Of a DNA stretch of 64,000 bases, positions 1 through 8,994 are shown one piece after another. The notes beneath the pieces are model-generated. The model did no database searches, was not told the origin of the DNA, and worked only from the letters and a program-made list of their open reading frames with translations. A program made the translations under genes and the position numbers. The stretch is taken from positions 744,001-808,000 of the forward strand of contig CAXXIH010000001.1 of assembly GCA_963663365.2 (NCBI GenBank). Direction: 5' to 3'. The stretch is from G963663365 sp963663365 (GTDB taxonomy: Bacteria; Hinthialibacterota; Hinthialibacteria; Hinthialibacterales; G963663365). The number at the start of each line of letters is the position of its first letter. Positions within the stretch are counted from its first letter, which is position 1.

Positions 1-205
1 TGCCTACGGGGGTGCCCCGGCGCTGTAAGTGCGAGGCAATACATAAAATGACTTTTCTTTGCAGGGTGCCACTCAACTTAATCTTCTATACACACTTCGA
101 AATCGTGAGCCGTTAGGCGTCACGTCCCGCCCGGTCACGGGTTCTACTTTCACCTCTCCACTCTCTCCTCTCTCGCCGCCAACGGCGGCGCGCAGGGTGC
201 CTCCT
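1..205 (-). repeat. Intergenic mosaic repeat, reverse orientation
   Basis: This stretch is the reverse complement of the repeat modules found elsewhere in the window. Read on the minus strand it holds the purine-rich GCCGCC-hairpin module, the CACGATTTCG...GGCACCCTGC core (about 62-135) and the CACTTACAGCGC module. It overlaps the 3' end of the TPT-protein gene and supplies that gene's last codons. Confidence 0.8.
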
Positions 206-2774
206 CGATAAATCGCTCGAGGTCCTCTTTTCCAACGAACTCATCGCCATCCAAATCGAAATTCTCATCCTTGATACTTCTTTGCCAATACATGCTGAAC
301 TGAAAGAGCCCATATACTTTGGAACCAATATCTTGGGACACATCTGGTGTCGGCGATGGTGTGAATGATGGGATTGCGGTAGGAACAGGTGTAACCGGAG
401 GCGGGGTGCTTGGAGTAGAAGTCGCTGATGGTGTTGCCCCGGGGATTATAGTTGGTATCAATGTATTGGTTGGAGTCATTGTTGGAGTTGGCGGTGGGGT
501 ATGGGATGGAGTCGATAAAACTGTCGGCGTCGGTCTTTTTGTGGGTGTTGATAAAGCCGTAGGAATTGGTGTCGGGGAAGGTATCCAAGTGGGTGTATAC
601 AAGACCGTTGGACTGGGAGTGAATGATGGCGTTGGGGTCGGGGTATATGAAGCCGTTGGTGATGGCGCAAGTGTCGGCGTCGAGGTTGGAGTGCTTGTCG
701 CCGTAGGTGAATAGGTTGCTGTCGGAGTCGATGTCGGTGTAGCCGTCGAAGTGGCCGTTAATGTCGGGGTTCGAGTAGGTGTATGTGTCACCATATTAGT
801 AGCAGTTGGAGTTGGTGTTGGGGTCCGTGTAGGTGGTTGCGGCACTGTTGGCGATGGTGTATCGGTAGGTGTCAAAGTCGGAGTCATTGTTGCCGTCGGC
901 AAACTTGTGGAAGTCGGGAGTGGAGTGAATGTATGCGTCGGAGTTGGTGTGAATGATGGCGTATCGGTAGGTGTCAAAGTCGGAGTCATTGTTGCCGTCG
1001 GTGTTCTTGAAGGAGTATCCGTAGCCGTTGGAGTTGATGTCAAAGTAAATGTAGGGGTGGGGGTCCGGGTTGCAGTCGCTGTACAAGTATGAGTGGCTGT
1101 ACAAGTTGATGTTGGTGTTGAAGTGCACGATGGCGTAAACGTTGGAGTGGCCGATGGACTCTCGGTTGCTGTATAGGTTGGCGTATAAGTAGGAGTAAAG
1201 GTCGGTGTGTGCGTTGGTGTGTACGTATGCGTATGAGTTGGAGTATGCGTTGGCGTGAAGGTTGGAGTAAAAGTCGGCGTATACGTACGCGTATGGGTTG
1301 GCGTATACGTTGGGGTGTGGGTCGGCGTATACGTTGGGGTGTGGGTCGGCGTATACGTACGCGTATGGGTTGGCGTATACGTTGGGGTGTAGGTCGGCGT
1401 ATAGGTCGAAGTATTGGTAGGTGTGTTAGTCGGCGTATGAGTTGGAGTATACGTTGGCGTGAAGGTTGGAGTAAAAGTCGGCGTCGGGGTCTGCGTGATG
1501 ATATTTAGACTGATTTTTCCTAGTTCAGCGGATGGTGGCGAAGAATCGCCGCGTAATAAATTTTCAACCACCCGAAAATCGGCATCAGCAAAACCGCCTA
1601 CACCGGTTAATGAATGCGGATTATCCGTGGCGCCGTTAATATAAATGGCGAAGCCGCCATCGGATAATTCTCTCTCAAGATCATACGAAGCGATCCCCGA
1701 ATTTTGAGGTGAAAATTCAATCTTCAGATCGATCAAACCATCACTCCCATAATCATCAACAACCGTATTGAAGCCCAAAACAAGAACAACAAAACCAAGA
1801 TCCGCATCCAAGGCTCGCATGGTCGGCATTGCCGCAACCAAAGGTGTTGTAGTCGGTGTGGGCGTTGGCGTATATGTCGGCGTGGGAGTCTGTGTTACAA
1901 TATTCAAACTGATCTTCCCCAGTTCGGCGGATGGCGGAGAAGAATCTCCACGCGATAGATTCTCGACAACCCGAAAATCGGCATCCGTAAAGTCACCGGT
2001 GCCGATTTGAAGATGAGGATTATCAGAAGTGTCATTCACAAAAACGGCAAAACCGCCATCGGACAATTCTCTCTCTAGATCATACGAAGCGATCCCCGAA
2101 TTTTGTGGAAGAAACTCTATCTTAAGGTCGATCAGGCCATCCCCGCCAAAATCATCGATGATCGTATTTGGCCCCAAGACAAGCACGACAAATCCAAGTT
2201 CGGTGTCCAAGGCTTTAATCGTCGGAATCGCGGCGCTTAAAGGAGTCGTTGTCGGTGTGGGAGTGGAAGTCGGCGTAGGCGTGTAGGTTCGTGTGGGAGT
2301 TAAAGTTACAGTGGCAATTTGGAGCGAATATTTTCCAGCCTCCGGCCCCCAGGCCGAACGGGCTCCACTTGATAGGTTTTCTCGATGAACAAAACCGCGG
2401 CCTGTAAAACTTGCGGTGGTCCATTGAAAAGGGTCTGAAGTCTCATTGATAGCCAAATTCCCCCAACCGCCATCATCATCCAGATATCTCAGATCTCGAT
2501 GCATAACATTTAAATTCACGTCAAGCGGAAAATCGGCCCGAATGTTAACCATTCCATCGCCTGAACCATACCGTTCAAGTGCAATATACGACCCCGGAGC
2601 AGTAAAGGTCTTCCAACTCGACTGATATTCGTCGTAAAACTGAACAGCCGGTGTGGACACAGGTGGCTTTGGAGTAGGTGTTGCAGTCTGCGCACTTGCA
2701 CGTACAGATACAAAAAAGACAAAGACTAGACACAAACAGACCATCGAATTGAAGGCAACGGCCTTCTCATCCAC
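150..2774 (-). CDS. Exported Thr-Pro-repeat surface protein with three repeated domains and an EF-hand/dockerin-like end
   Basis: Predicted secreted or surface protein of about 874 residues; function unknown. I choose the GTG start at 2774 because a GAGGGGGG ribosome-binding site lies just upstream; an in-frame ATG at 2834 would add 20 residues. A signal peptide (MVCLCLVFVFFVSVRASA) is followed by three related domains of about 110 residues (roughly 45-155, 180-295, 310-425). Domains 2 and 3 are nearly identical and share SDGGFA, DADFRVVENL and SAELGKISLNI. About 400 residues of TPT/TPTFTPT repeats follow, as in extracellular linkers. The end carries a calcium-loop-like DLDGDEFVGKED, as in EF-hands and dockerins. 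The last residues (APCAPPLAAREERVER) are encoded by repeat DNA, so the original stop was probably lost. The TPT tract also creates long open frames on the plus strand that are not genes. Confidence 0.85.
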   Translation of the reverse strand: MDEKAVAFNSMVCLCLVFVFFVSVRASAQTATPTPKPPVSTPAVQFYDEYQSSWKTFTAPGSYIALERYGSGDGMVNIRADFPLDVNLNVMHRDLRYLDDDGGWGNLAINETSDPFQWTTASFTGRGFVHRENLSSGARSAWGPEAGKYSLQIATVTLTPTRTYTPTPTSTPTPTTTPLSAAIPTIKALDTELGFVVLVLGPNTIIDDFGGDGLIDLKIEFLPQNSGIASYDLERELSDGGFAVFVNDTSDNPHLQIGTGDFTDADFRVVENLSRGDSSPPSAELGKISLNIVTQTPTPTYTPTPTPTTTPLVAAMPTMRALDADLGFVVLVLGFNTVVDDYGSDGLIDLKIEFSPQNSGIASYDLERELSDGGFAIYINGATDNPHSLTGVGGFADADFRVVENLLRGDSSPPSAELGKISLNIITQTPTPTFTPTFTPTYTPTHTPTNTPTNTSTYTPTYTPTYTPTHTRTYTPTHTPTYTPTHTPTYTPTHTRTYTPTFTPTFTPTHTPTHTHTYTPTHTPTFTPTYTPTYTATESPSATPTFTPSCTSTPTSTCTATHTCTATATRTPTPTFTLTSTPTATDTPSRTPTATMTPTLTPTDTPSFTPTPTHTFTPLPTSTSLPTATMTPTLTPTDTPSPTVPQPPTRTPTPTPTATNMVTHTPTRTPTLTATSTATPTSTPTATYSPTATSTPTSTPTLAPSPTASYTPTPTPSFTPSPTVLYTPTWIPSPTPIPTALSTPTKRPTPTVLSTPSHTPPPTPTMTPTNTLIPTIIPGATPSATSTPSTPPPVTPVPTAIPSFTPSPTPDVSQDIGSKVYGLFQFSMYWQRSIKDENFDLDGDEFVGKEDLERFIEEAPCAPPLAAREERVER

Positions 2775-3144
2775 AATTCCCCCCTCATCGTCTGAGGTCC
2801 TTCTTACCACAATCAGAACACCACTGAATCCCACAAAAGAAGCTTGTGTTTTTCAGAAAGCCACAAGCCCTTTCGATAACACATCCCGGTTTTGAAATTG
2901 CCAAACCTTCTCAAAAAGCCCTAAAGCAAAACTCATAATGAAATAACATCATGCATGTTACGCTTTAAGATTATCAGAAAACCTCCCTCCGAATCACGCC
3001 GGAATGATGCCCTTTTAATGGGATGACGTCCTGCGGCTTGCCGCCGGCTGAAGGGAATCCCCCCCATGACAATCCTATAGCCAGCGATAATCATTTCTGC
3101 TACGGTCCGAAAGTAGCTACTTGACAGTGAAAGGCAGATAAATC
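2775..3144. other. Intergenic region between divergent genes
   Basis: About 370 bases with no convincing gene. It separates the minus-strand TPT-protein gene from the plus-strand pseudopilin and so should hold both promoters. A short GC-rich inverted repeat (GCGGCTTGCCGCC) lies near 3035. I could not assign a confident promoter. Confidence 0.4.
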
Positions 3145-3786
3145 ATGCCACCCCAAAAATCCGCATTTACGCTAATTGAATTACTGATTGTTGTAGCCAT
3201 TATCGGAATTCTCGCAGCCATCGCAGTCCCCAACTTCATCAATGCGCAAACCCGGGCCAAAGTTGCGAGAATCCGAGCGGACATCAAAGGTATCAGCACA
3301 GCAATGGAGAGCTACTATCTCGATCACAATTCCTATATTCCGGATGCAAATCGAGAAACGATGTTAATTTATATGAGTGGATACCACTTTTTGACAACAC
3401 CGGTGGTGTATTGCGGCCCGCCGCCTCAAGATCCATTCGCCAGACCCGACAATAAGGACGCCAACGCTCAGCTTATTTTAATCCTTACTGGCTCGACGCG
3501 ATTCCCGGACGTTTATACACCGCAAGTCCCCCTCAATACATTCATGGTGCTCAGCTGGGGACCCGACCGCGATAAAGATAATCAAGGCTTTACTCATGGG
3601 GAATATCCTTGGGGCAATCGAAGCGAAGGCGAAGCCCAAGTATGGATCGACCGGCGGGCCTATGAGCCATCCAATGGACTCTATAGCAACGGAAACATCC
3701 AAGTCGGCGGCGGGCAAAGACCATCCGGTGGAGCATTCGATACGCTGGGGCCCGTCTACGATTTTCTATATGGGGGACAACAATAG
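3145..3786 (+). CDS. GspG-like type II secretion pseudopilin
   Basis: 213 residues. A short leader (MPPQKSA) precedes the class III prepilin motif FTLIELLIVVAIIGILAA with the conserved Glu at mature position 5. Ala rather than Gly occupies the -1 cleavage position. After the hydrophobic helix come the family motifs shared with five other genes here: a TTP-VYCGPP-DPFA block, GPDRDKDNQG, and a terminal PSNGLYSNGNI. These match the DP(W/F), G-D and DI elements of GspG-type major pseudopilins, which bind calcium in the C-terminal loop. No secretin, ATPase or prepilin peptidase is nearby. It stands alone, convergent with the Gfo/Idh/MocA gene. Family assignment is firm; its partner machinery is unknown. 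Confidence 0.9.
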   Translation: MPPQKSAFTLIELLIVVAIIGILAAIAVPNFINAQTRAKVARIRADIKGISTAMESYYLDHNSYIPDANRETMLIYMSGYHFLTTPVVYCGPPPQDPFARPDNKDANAQLILILTGSTRFPDVYTPQVPLNTFMVLSWGPDRDKDNQGFTHGEYPWGNRSEGEAQVWIDRRAYEPSNGLYSNGNIQVGGGQRPSGGAFDTLGPVYDFLYGGQQ

Positions 3787-3833
3787 TCGGAACTCCACGA
3801 TCTGTGCTTTAGATGCGTGGAATCACAAAATTA

Positions 3834-5324
3834 CTATAGTTCCCACCCTTGCCGGTATTCCCGTTTCAGGAATTGACCGGCTTCCGGCGCATTCGTAAAA
3901 GACATGCTGTCGGCATCCCAAAACAGTTTCTTGTCGCACCGTAACGCCACTGTTCCCAGTAAAATCGCCTCAGAGAAATTATACGCCTTCTCAAAACTGG
4001 CGTCCGACTCGCCCCCGCCCTTGCAGGCCCCTATCCATTGCTCCAGTTCATCGATAGGCCTCGGCAATGTCTGAGGCGGCTGCTTGAAATTCTCCATACG
4101 CGCTTTGGGGATCAGACGTGGATTATCTCCCATAAATCCGGCGATAATCTTCCCTTGATCACCGATAAACAAAAGCCCCTCTTCCGGCATCTCCTCGCCA
4201 TCTTCTTCCAGTTCTTTGGGGATCGGCGGACGCAATCCGCCATCGTACCAATGCAAAGAAACGGGAGGCATATCTTCACGCGCAGGAAATTCCCAATGAA
4301 TGGTCGATGCCCGGGGATATGAAATTAAATTCTTTTGTTTGTGCCACTGGCAGTCTGCGATGCACCAATACTGGCTGCGGCTGGCCTCGACACTTCGCGG
4401 AACACTGAGTTTCAAGATGCGGTAAATTTGATAAAAACTGTAATGCCCCATATCGCCCAGTGCCCCCGCGCCGAAATCGTACCAGCCTCGAAAAACGGCG
4501 TGTGTATAGGCCGGATGGTAAGGACGGTGTGGCACCGGTCCTAACCACAAATCCCAATCCAAACCTTCAGGAACCGGTGGCTGCTCCACGGGATGTTCCG
4601 TCATCCCCTGGGGCCAGAACGGACGTGTCGACCAGTTGTGCACTTCCCGCACCGGGCCGATGGCGCCGCTCCAAATCCATTCGCAAAGCAACGGCGTGCT
4701 TTCTTTGCTCGATGCGCAAAATAGATGTGTAGCTACGCCTGTATCCTTTGCGGTGTCACGCACCAAACGTGCCTCAGACAAAACATTCGCCATAGGTTTA
4801 TGGGTAATGGCATGCTTGCCCAGCCGCATGGCTTGCACCGCAATAACACCATGCAGATGATCCGGGGTCATAATATAGACGGCATCCAGGTCTTTCTCTT
4901 TTTCAAACATTTCCCGATAATCGGCATAGGCCCGGCAATCGCTCGACTCCCCCGATTTCTTTTCTTTGCCATAAAACCGGTTCACGATTTCCTGGCCTAC
5001 TTCCCGCCCGCAAAGACCACCGCGCGCATCCTTGGCCCACTCCGGATCATCCAGAAATTCGCGGACTTTTTTGTTGAGTTCGTGGTGGCTCCACTCCGGA
5101 TAATCGTCACTACTGCGGTTCGGATCACAAACCGCGACGATTCTAATATCGGGATTCTCAAGTGCGGGCATGAGCTGGCGAAACCCCTGCGTTCCGCACC
5201 CGACAAAGCCGATGTTGATCTTCTCATTTGGCCCAATTCGACCTACTTGTCCCAACGTTTCACGTGAAACAACAGAGGCCGCCACAGAAACCGCCGCCTT
5301 ATCGAGAAATTCCCGCCGATTCAT
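3834..5324 (-). CDS. Tat-exported Gfo/Idh/MocA oxidoreductase
   Basis: 496 residues, NAD(P)-dependent sugar dehydrogenase family. The N-terminus is a Tat signal (MNRREFLDKAAVSVAASVVS). The Rossmann fold begins INIGFVGCGTQG (GxGxxG); the EKP-type motif is HKPMAN, keeping the lysine; GDMGHYSFYQIYRIL carries the His of the substrate domain. An AAGGA ribosome-binding site sits 7 bases before the ATG. Last gene of the fucosidase - DUF1080 - isomerase operon, 49 bases after its neighbour. That set matches loci where a dehydrogenase oxidises C3 of a glycoside so that a lyase and hydratase can break the bond; by that analogy it would be the glycoside 3-dehydrogenase. Export with a bound nucleotide would need folding before Tat transport. 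The substrate is inferred. Confidence 0.9.
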   Translation of the reverse strand: MNRREFLDKAAVSVAASVVSRETLGQVGRIGPNEKINIGFVGCGTQGFRQLMPALENPDIRIVAVCDPNRSSDDYPEWSHHELNKKVREFLDDPEWAKDARGGLCGREVGQEIVNRFYGKEKKSGESSDCRAYADYREMFEKEKDLDAVYIMTPDHLHGVIAVQAMRLGKHAITHKPMANVLSEARLVRDTAKDTGVATHLFCASSKESTPLLCEWIWSGAIGPVREVHNWSTRPFWPQGMTEHPVEQPPVPEGLDWDLWLGPVPHRPYHPAYTHAVFRGWYDFGAGALGDMGHYSFYQIYRILKLSVPRSVEASRSQYWCIADCQWHKQKNLISYPRASTIHWEFPAREDMPPVSLHWYDGGLRPPIPKELEEDGEEMPEEGLLFIGDQGKIIAGFMGDNPRLIPKARMENFKQPPQTLPRPIDELEQWIGACKGGGESDASFEKAYNFSEAILLGTVALRCDKKLFWDADSMSFTNAPEAGQFLKREYRQGWEL

Positions 5325-5373
5325 ATTTCAATCCTTCTTTCACCCACTTGGGTGTGCCCTTCAATCCCACTTA

Positions 5374-6222
5374 TTATTTTCCAAGTTTGCGCAGATCGCC
5401 CAAAGCCTTTTGAGGGATATCAAATCCGAGGCCCTCATCGCCTCCCATCTCGACGATATACCACCTAGTCCCGCAGCTGGTTTCGCAAAGTTTGAAAACC
5501 TGACTGTAATAATCGCTGTCAAATGTTTTATCTTCGTATTCTTTAACATGAATGGTCTGGGTGCGTCCGGGAAACTTTTTAAGCATGGCAAGCGGATCGC
5601 CGCCTCCGCTTAGGCAGTTGCCGACATCCATCTGCATCACAACATCAGGGCCGGCTTGGCTAAAAAGAATTTCCCACGCGAATTTTCCATCGATCTTTTC
5701 GAAATCAAATCCGTGCGCGTGATAGCCGACTTTCATTTTATGTCTTCGGCACAATCCGGACGCGCGGTTCAGAATTGCCGCCAACGATTTGATCGACTCT
5801 TCCGTTTTCATTAAATCGCTGGCAGCCGCGACGATTAGATATGAATTGCCGAGGATTTTATTATTTTCTACGGTTTTCATAAAACAGTCGATACTCAAGG
5901 CCTCGACCATTAAGTGCATTCCGCAGCATTTCAGGCCGTTGTCATCGAGGAGTTTCCGCAGTTGTTCGGCATCATAATCTTTGTAGACGTTCGTTGTTCC
6001 CTTATACCCCCAGAACTCGACGCCTTCATAGCCAAGTTCGGCGACTTTCTTTAATGTACCGGGAACATCCCGCTCAAACTCTCCACGCACCGCATAGAGT
6101 TGCAGCCCGATAGAACGTTTTTCGGTATCCGCCGCATAGGAATCTTTAAGTCCGCTAAGAGTTGTGCACCCGGCGGTTAAGGCCAGACCGGTTTGAATAA
6201 ATCGTCTCCGTGAGGATTCCAT
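5374..6222 (-). CDS. Exported sugar phosphate isomerase/epimerase-like TIM barrel, candidate 3-keto-glycoside lyase
   Basis: 282 residues. A Tat-like signal (MESSRRRFIQTGLALTAGC) leads into an AP-endonuclease-2/xylose-isomerase-like barrel starting IGLQLYAVRGEF. Likely metal ligands lie in YEGVEFWG, YHAHGFDFE, MQMDVGNCLSGG and VEMGGDEG. GGAGG lies 8 bases before the start. It sits between the DUF1080 lipoprotein gene (127-base gap) and the Gfo/Idh/MocA gene. In Bacteroides BT2156-BT2158-type loci, a protein of this fold eliminates the aglycone from 3-keto-glycosides. The exported location and identical partners support the same role here, but a plain ketose epimerase cannot be excluded. Confidence 0.88.
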   Translation of the reverse strand: MESSRRRFIQTGLALTAGCTTLSGLKDSYAADTEKRSIGLQLYAVRGEFERDVPGTLKKVAELGYEGVEFWGYKGTTNVYKDYDAEQLRKLLDDNGLKCCGMHLMVEALSIDCFMKTVENNKILGNSYLIVAAASDLMKTEESIKSLAAILNRASGLCRRHKMKVGYHAHGFDFEKIDGKFAWEILFSQAGPDVVMQMDVGNCLSGGGDPLAMLKKFPGRTQTIHVKEYEDKTFDSDYYSQVFKLCETSCGTRWYIVEMGGDEGLGFDIPQKALGDLRKLGK

Positions 6223-6349
6223 AATATAAACCTCCGTATCAATACGCAGTTAAGAATACAATTTAACCGGTAACACACATTCTATTAAAGCATGAATCTG
6301 TTTTGACTTCTATAAAGCATTCAGAAATTAAAAACCAACTATTAAAATC

Positions 6350-7069
6350 TCAATCCAAACGTTTGAGGCGGATGTCTTTGTATTGGACGGTCATGGGCGG
6401 GCCGCTGTGCAATTGAAGAGCAAGAATTCCCGAGAAATCCTGCTGTTTGGGATCAAGATCAATCACCTCCGCCGCAAGTTTTCCATCGACATTCAAAATC
6501 AGGTGAGCGCCCCGGCAGATCAGATGATATTCATGCCAATCTTCAAGTTTGAACCATGTATCCCCCGCCGCTTCTTCAATGGGAGTTGTTGTCTTGCCGC
6601 CTTCCCGGTCAAAAATGGTTTTCTCGCCCCGCCAAGCGAGCGTATGCCGTCCGAATTCATCATATAAACGGACAAGCCAAGGTGTACCGGTGTTATTGTC
6701 AACCTGATATCCCCGGCAATCATCGGTGATTTCGCCATCAAAAATTTCACTTCGGAATTGAAAGCCGCAATTCACGCTTTCAGAACTCAGGATTCGGTGG
6801 CGCAATTTCAATTCAAAATCGCCTAACTTACCGCCTTGAAAAACCAGATAATGATTACGCTTCGTAGGATGTTCCTCGGTGATTTTTGCGGTAATTGCCC
6901 CATCTTCGATTGTCCAAAAACTCATATCGGCGGCTTCCCAGCCGGAAAACGATTTCCCATCAAAGATAGAAACGAAACCGTCCTCTCCAATTCTCTGCAA
7001 ACCGGAACAAGAAGCAAGTGTCAGCATTAATAGGGAAAGAATGAATGATTTGGTTGTCTTTCCGTTCAT
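6350..7069 (-). CDS. DUF1080 (3-keto-disaccharide hydrolase family) lipoprotein
   Basis: 239 residues from the ATG at 7069, chosen because AAAGGAG lies 7 bases upstream; an in-frame ATG at 7090 overlaps the stop of the fucosidase gene. The signal peptide ends in a lipobox (LTLASC), so the mature protein should be membrane-anchored outside the cytoplasm. The rest is one concanavalin-like DUF1080 domain: GFVSIFDGKSFSGWE, FWTIEDGAITAK, NHYLVFQGG, CGFQFRSE, CRGYQVD, DWHEYHLICRG, GILALQLHSGPPM, IRLKRL. Members hydrate or hydrolyse 3-keto sugar intermediates. Translationally coupled to the GH29 gene upstream. Confidence 0.9.
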   Translation of the reverse strand: MNGKTTKSFILSLLMLTLASCSGLQRIGEDGFVSIFDGKSFSGWEAADMSFWTIEDGAITAKITEEHPTKRNHYLVFQGGKLGDFELKLRHRILSSESVNCGFQFRSEIFDGEITDDCRGYQVDNNTGTPWLVRLYDEFGRHTLAWRGEKTIFDREGGKTTTPIEEAAGDTWFKLEDWHEYHLICRGAHLILNVDGKLAAEVIDLDPKQQDFSGILALQLHSGPPMTVQYKDIRLKRLD

Positions 7070-7086
7070 TTCGATCTCCTTTGGAG

Positions 7087-8463
7087 TCATTCAACTTCGA
7101 TAGGCTCAATTTCTGTCGCCGGACAACCCAGTTCCAAAGCGATTATCGTGGCTGTTTCATTGCTCATGCCATTTGGCAGAGTGATTTTGAGAGAATCGGG
7201 CGCCTGCTCTACTTCCGCATCGCCACTTGTTCGTACCTTATGAGATTTGACAGTGCATTTGAGAGCGGGAAATTTTAACTCATTATCCGGGCAATTCATT
7301 ATAAATAAGTAGATAATATTATCTTTACAGGTTGAAGCCCCCCATTTCCCCGGTTTGTATGGTCCACCGTGGGCGCCATAAATCGTATCCCCGTATTTGC
7401 GCATCCATTCGCCGATCTCTTTTAAACGTTCCACTTGCCTTGGCTCAATACGTCCATCCGGCATAGGGCCGACATTCAACAAAAGATTGCCATCATCGCC
7501 CGCGGTATATACCAACGTTTGGATACACTCTTTGAGTGATTTGAGTTTATCATTCGGTTTCCAGGCCCATTGCCGGCAGATGGTCATACATGTTTCCCAA
7601 GGCACATCTCGATTGAAAGCCCCCACGCGCTGTTCAGGCGTTGCATAATCTCCGGCGAATTCTCCTGATTTGAATGTGCCTTCCATCCCCTCGCGGCCTT
7701 TGTCAACACGGTTATTGATTAGTGCATCCGGCTGAAGTTTCCGGCAATAGTTATTCAGATCAACACCATACTCATGTGTCCATGGTTTCTCCCATTCGCC
7801 ATCAAACCAGAAGAAGGCAAAAGGACCATACTTTGTGTTCATTTCTTTAAGTTGGTTCTTTAGATAGATTCTGTATTTGTCAATATCCGGTTTCCGATCC
7901 AATTGATAACCCGGCTCGGCATGATGCGAGACTCCATAATCCGGCTGATACCAATCGCAAATGGAATGATAAGGACCAAAGACGATGCCCTGCCGTTTGC
8001 AGGCATCGGTAAGTTCCTGCATCACATCCCGTTTGAAAGGCGAGGACATGATGTCATGGTCCGTATAAGCGGAATCCCAAAGACAAAAACCATCGTGGTG
8101 CTTTGAAGTAAGCACCATATATTTCATGCCTGTGTCTTTAGCGATCCGCACCCATTCATCCGCATCGAATTGGACCGGATTGAATTGCTTGTAGAATTGG
8201 TCATATTCGCGCCAGTGGGTTGATTTGTCGGTATTTTCACTTGCCCGCGACCAACCGATTTCTTTCCCGGAAATACTGACCGGCCCCCAGTGTATGAACA
8301 TGCCAAAGCGCATGGCTTGCCATTTTTCGATCTGCCCCGGGAGCGGTGGAAGGATTTCCATCTGTGTTGCAGGTGCACCATCATCGGCAAATGAGCGGAG
8401 AGGATCTACGACCAGAAGTAAGAGCATCACGCAGAGGATTAAGGATAGATTTTTCGCCAGCAT
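7087..8463 (-). CDS. Secreted alpha-L-fucosidase, GH29
   Basis: 458 residues with a Sec-type signal peptide (about 1-27). GH29 hallmarks: FGMFIHWGP (53-61), KHHDGF (121-126), and FFWFDGEW with probable nucleophile Asp221. The C-terminal third is a beta-sandwich. GAGGC lies about 7 bases before the ATG. First gene of a four-gene operon. It would release terminal L-fucose outside the cytoplasm, while the three downstream genes can attack other linkages by oxidation. Family call is secure; fucosidase versus galactosidase subfamily is not resolved. Confidence 0.93.
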   Translation of the reverse strand: MLAKNLSLILCVMLLLLVVDPLRSFADDGAPATQMEILPPLPGQIEKWQAMRFGMFIHWGPVSISGKEIGWSRASENTDKSTHWREYDQFYKQFNPVQFDADEWVRIAKDTGMKYMVLTSKHHDGFCLWDSAYTDHDIMSSPFKRDVMQELTDACKRQGIVFGPYHSICDWYQPDYGVSHHAEPGYQLDRKPDIDKYRIYLKNQLKEMNTKYGPFAFFWFDGEWEKPWTHEYGVDLNNYCRKLQPDALINNRVDKGREGMEGTFKSGEFAGDYATPEQRVGAFNRDVPWETCMTICRQWAWKPNDKLKSLKECIQTLVYTAGDDGNLLLNVGPMPDGRIEPRQVERLKEIGEWMRKYGDTIYGAHGGPYKPGKWGASTCKDNIIYLFIMNCPDNELKFPALKCTVKSHKVRTSGDAEVEQAPDSLKITLPNGMSNETATIIALELGCPATEIEPIEVE

Positions 8464-8537
8464 TGCTATCGCCTCAAAATCAGAGATTCAAGATTCCGGA
8501 ACCGTGGATTCATCATATTACAGAATAAAAGAGGGTA

Positions 8538-8993
8538 CAATCACCCGGCGTGACCGCCGTGGATTCCGCCAAGGCGGGACCTAACGCCTAACGGCCCACG
8601 ATTTCGGGGTGTGTGCGGAGGATATAGATGGTCGGCACCCTGCACGCCGCCGTTGGCGACGAGCGAGGAGAGAGTGGAAAGAAGGCGGGGTCGCTAATTA
8701 TTTGAATCACGAAAACACGCCGGGGGAGCCCCGTGGCAAAGAAGGCTAGCGCCGCCCGGATTAAAGGCAGCCGGTGCGCGCATATGCGCGGCCCGGGCAC
8801 CCAAATAGATAGTGGATAGTCGAGGGGAAAAAGTTGAATCATGAAAACACGAAAGGGGTATGAAGATTTTGCAGAGATGGGTGGATGGCGGGGGAGTTTT
8901 TGCAATAGGAGAAATTAGAAGCATCGGTGGGTGCAAGCACCCATCCTACGAGTAGCATTTGTATCGACAGGAGCGTGAGTATCCCGGGTGCTT
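8538..8993. repeat. Intergenic mosaic repeat array
   Basis: Array between the GH29 gene and a membrane-protein gene. It holds the core (TAACGGCCCACGATTTCGG to GGCACCCTGC, about 8586-8645), a GCCGCCGTTGGCGAC hairpin with purine-rich tail, an AATCACGAAAACACG segment, and a module with GGTGGGTG...CACCCATC near 8925-8945 that ends at the stop codon of the next gene. Open frames here are shadows. Confidence 0.8.
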
Positions 8994-8994
8994 G

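Noticed and set aside
319..1644. Long Val/Gly-rich open frames on the plus strand
   Set aside because: They are the antisense of the Thr-Pro repeat tract; composition follows from the TPT codons and no ribosome-binding sites exist.
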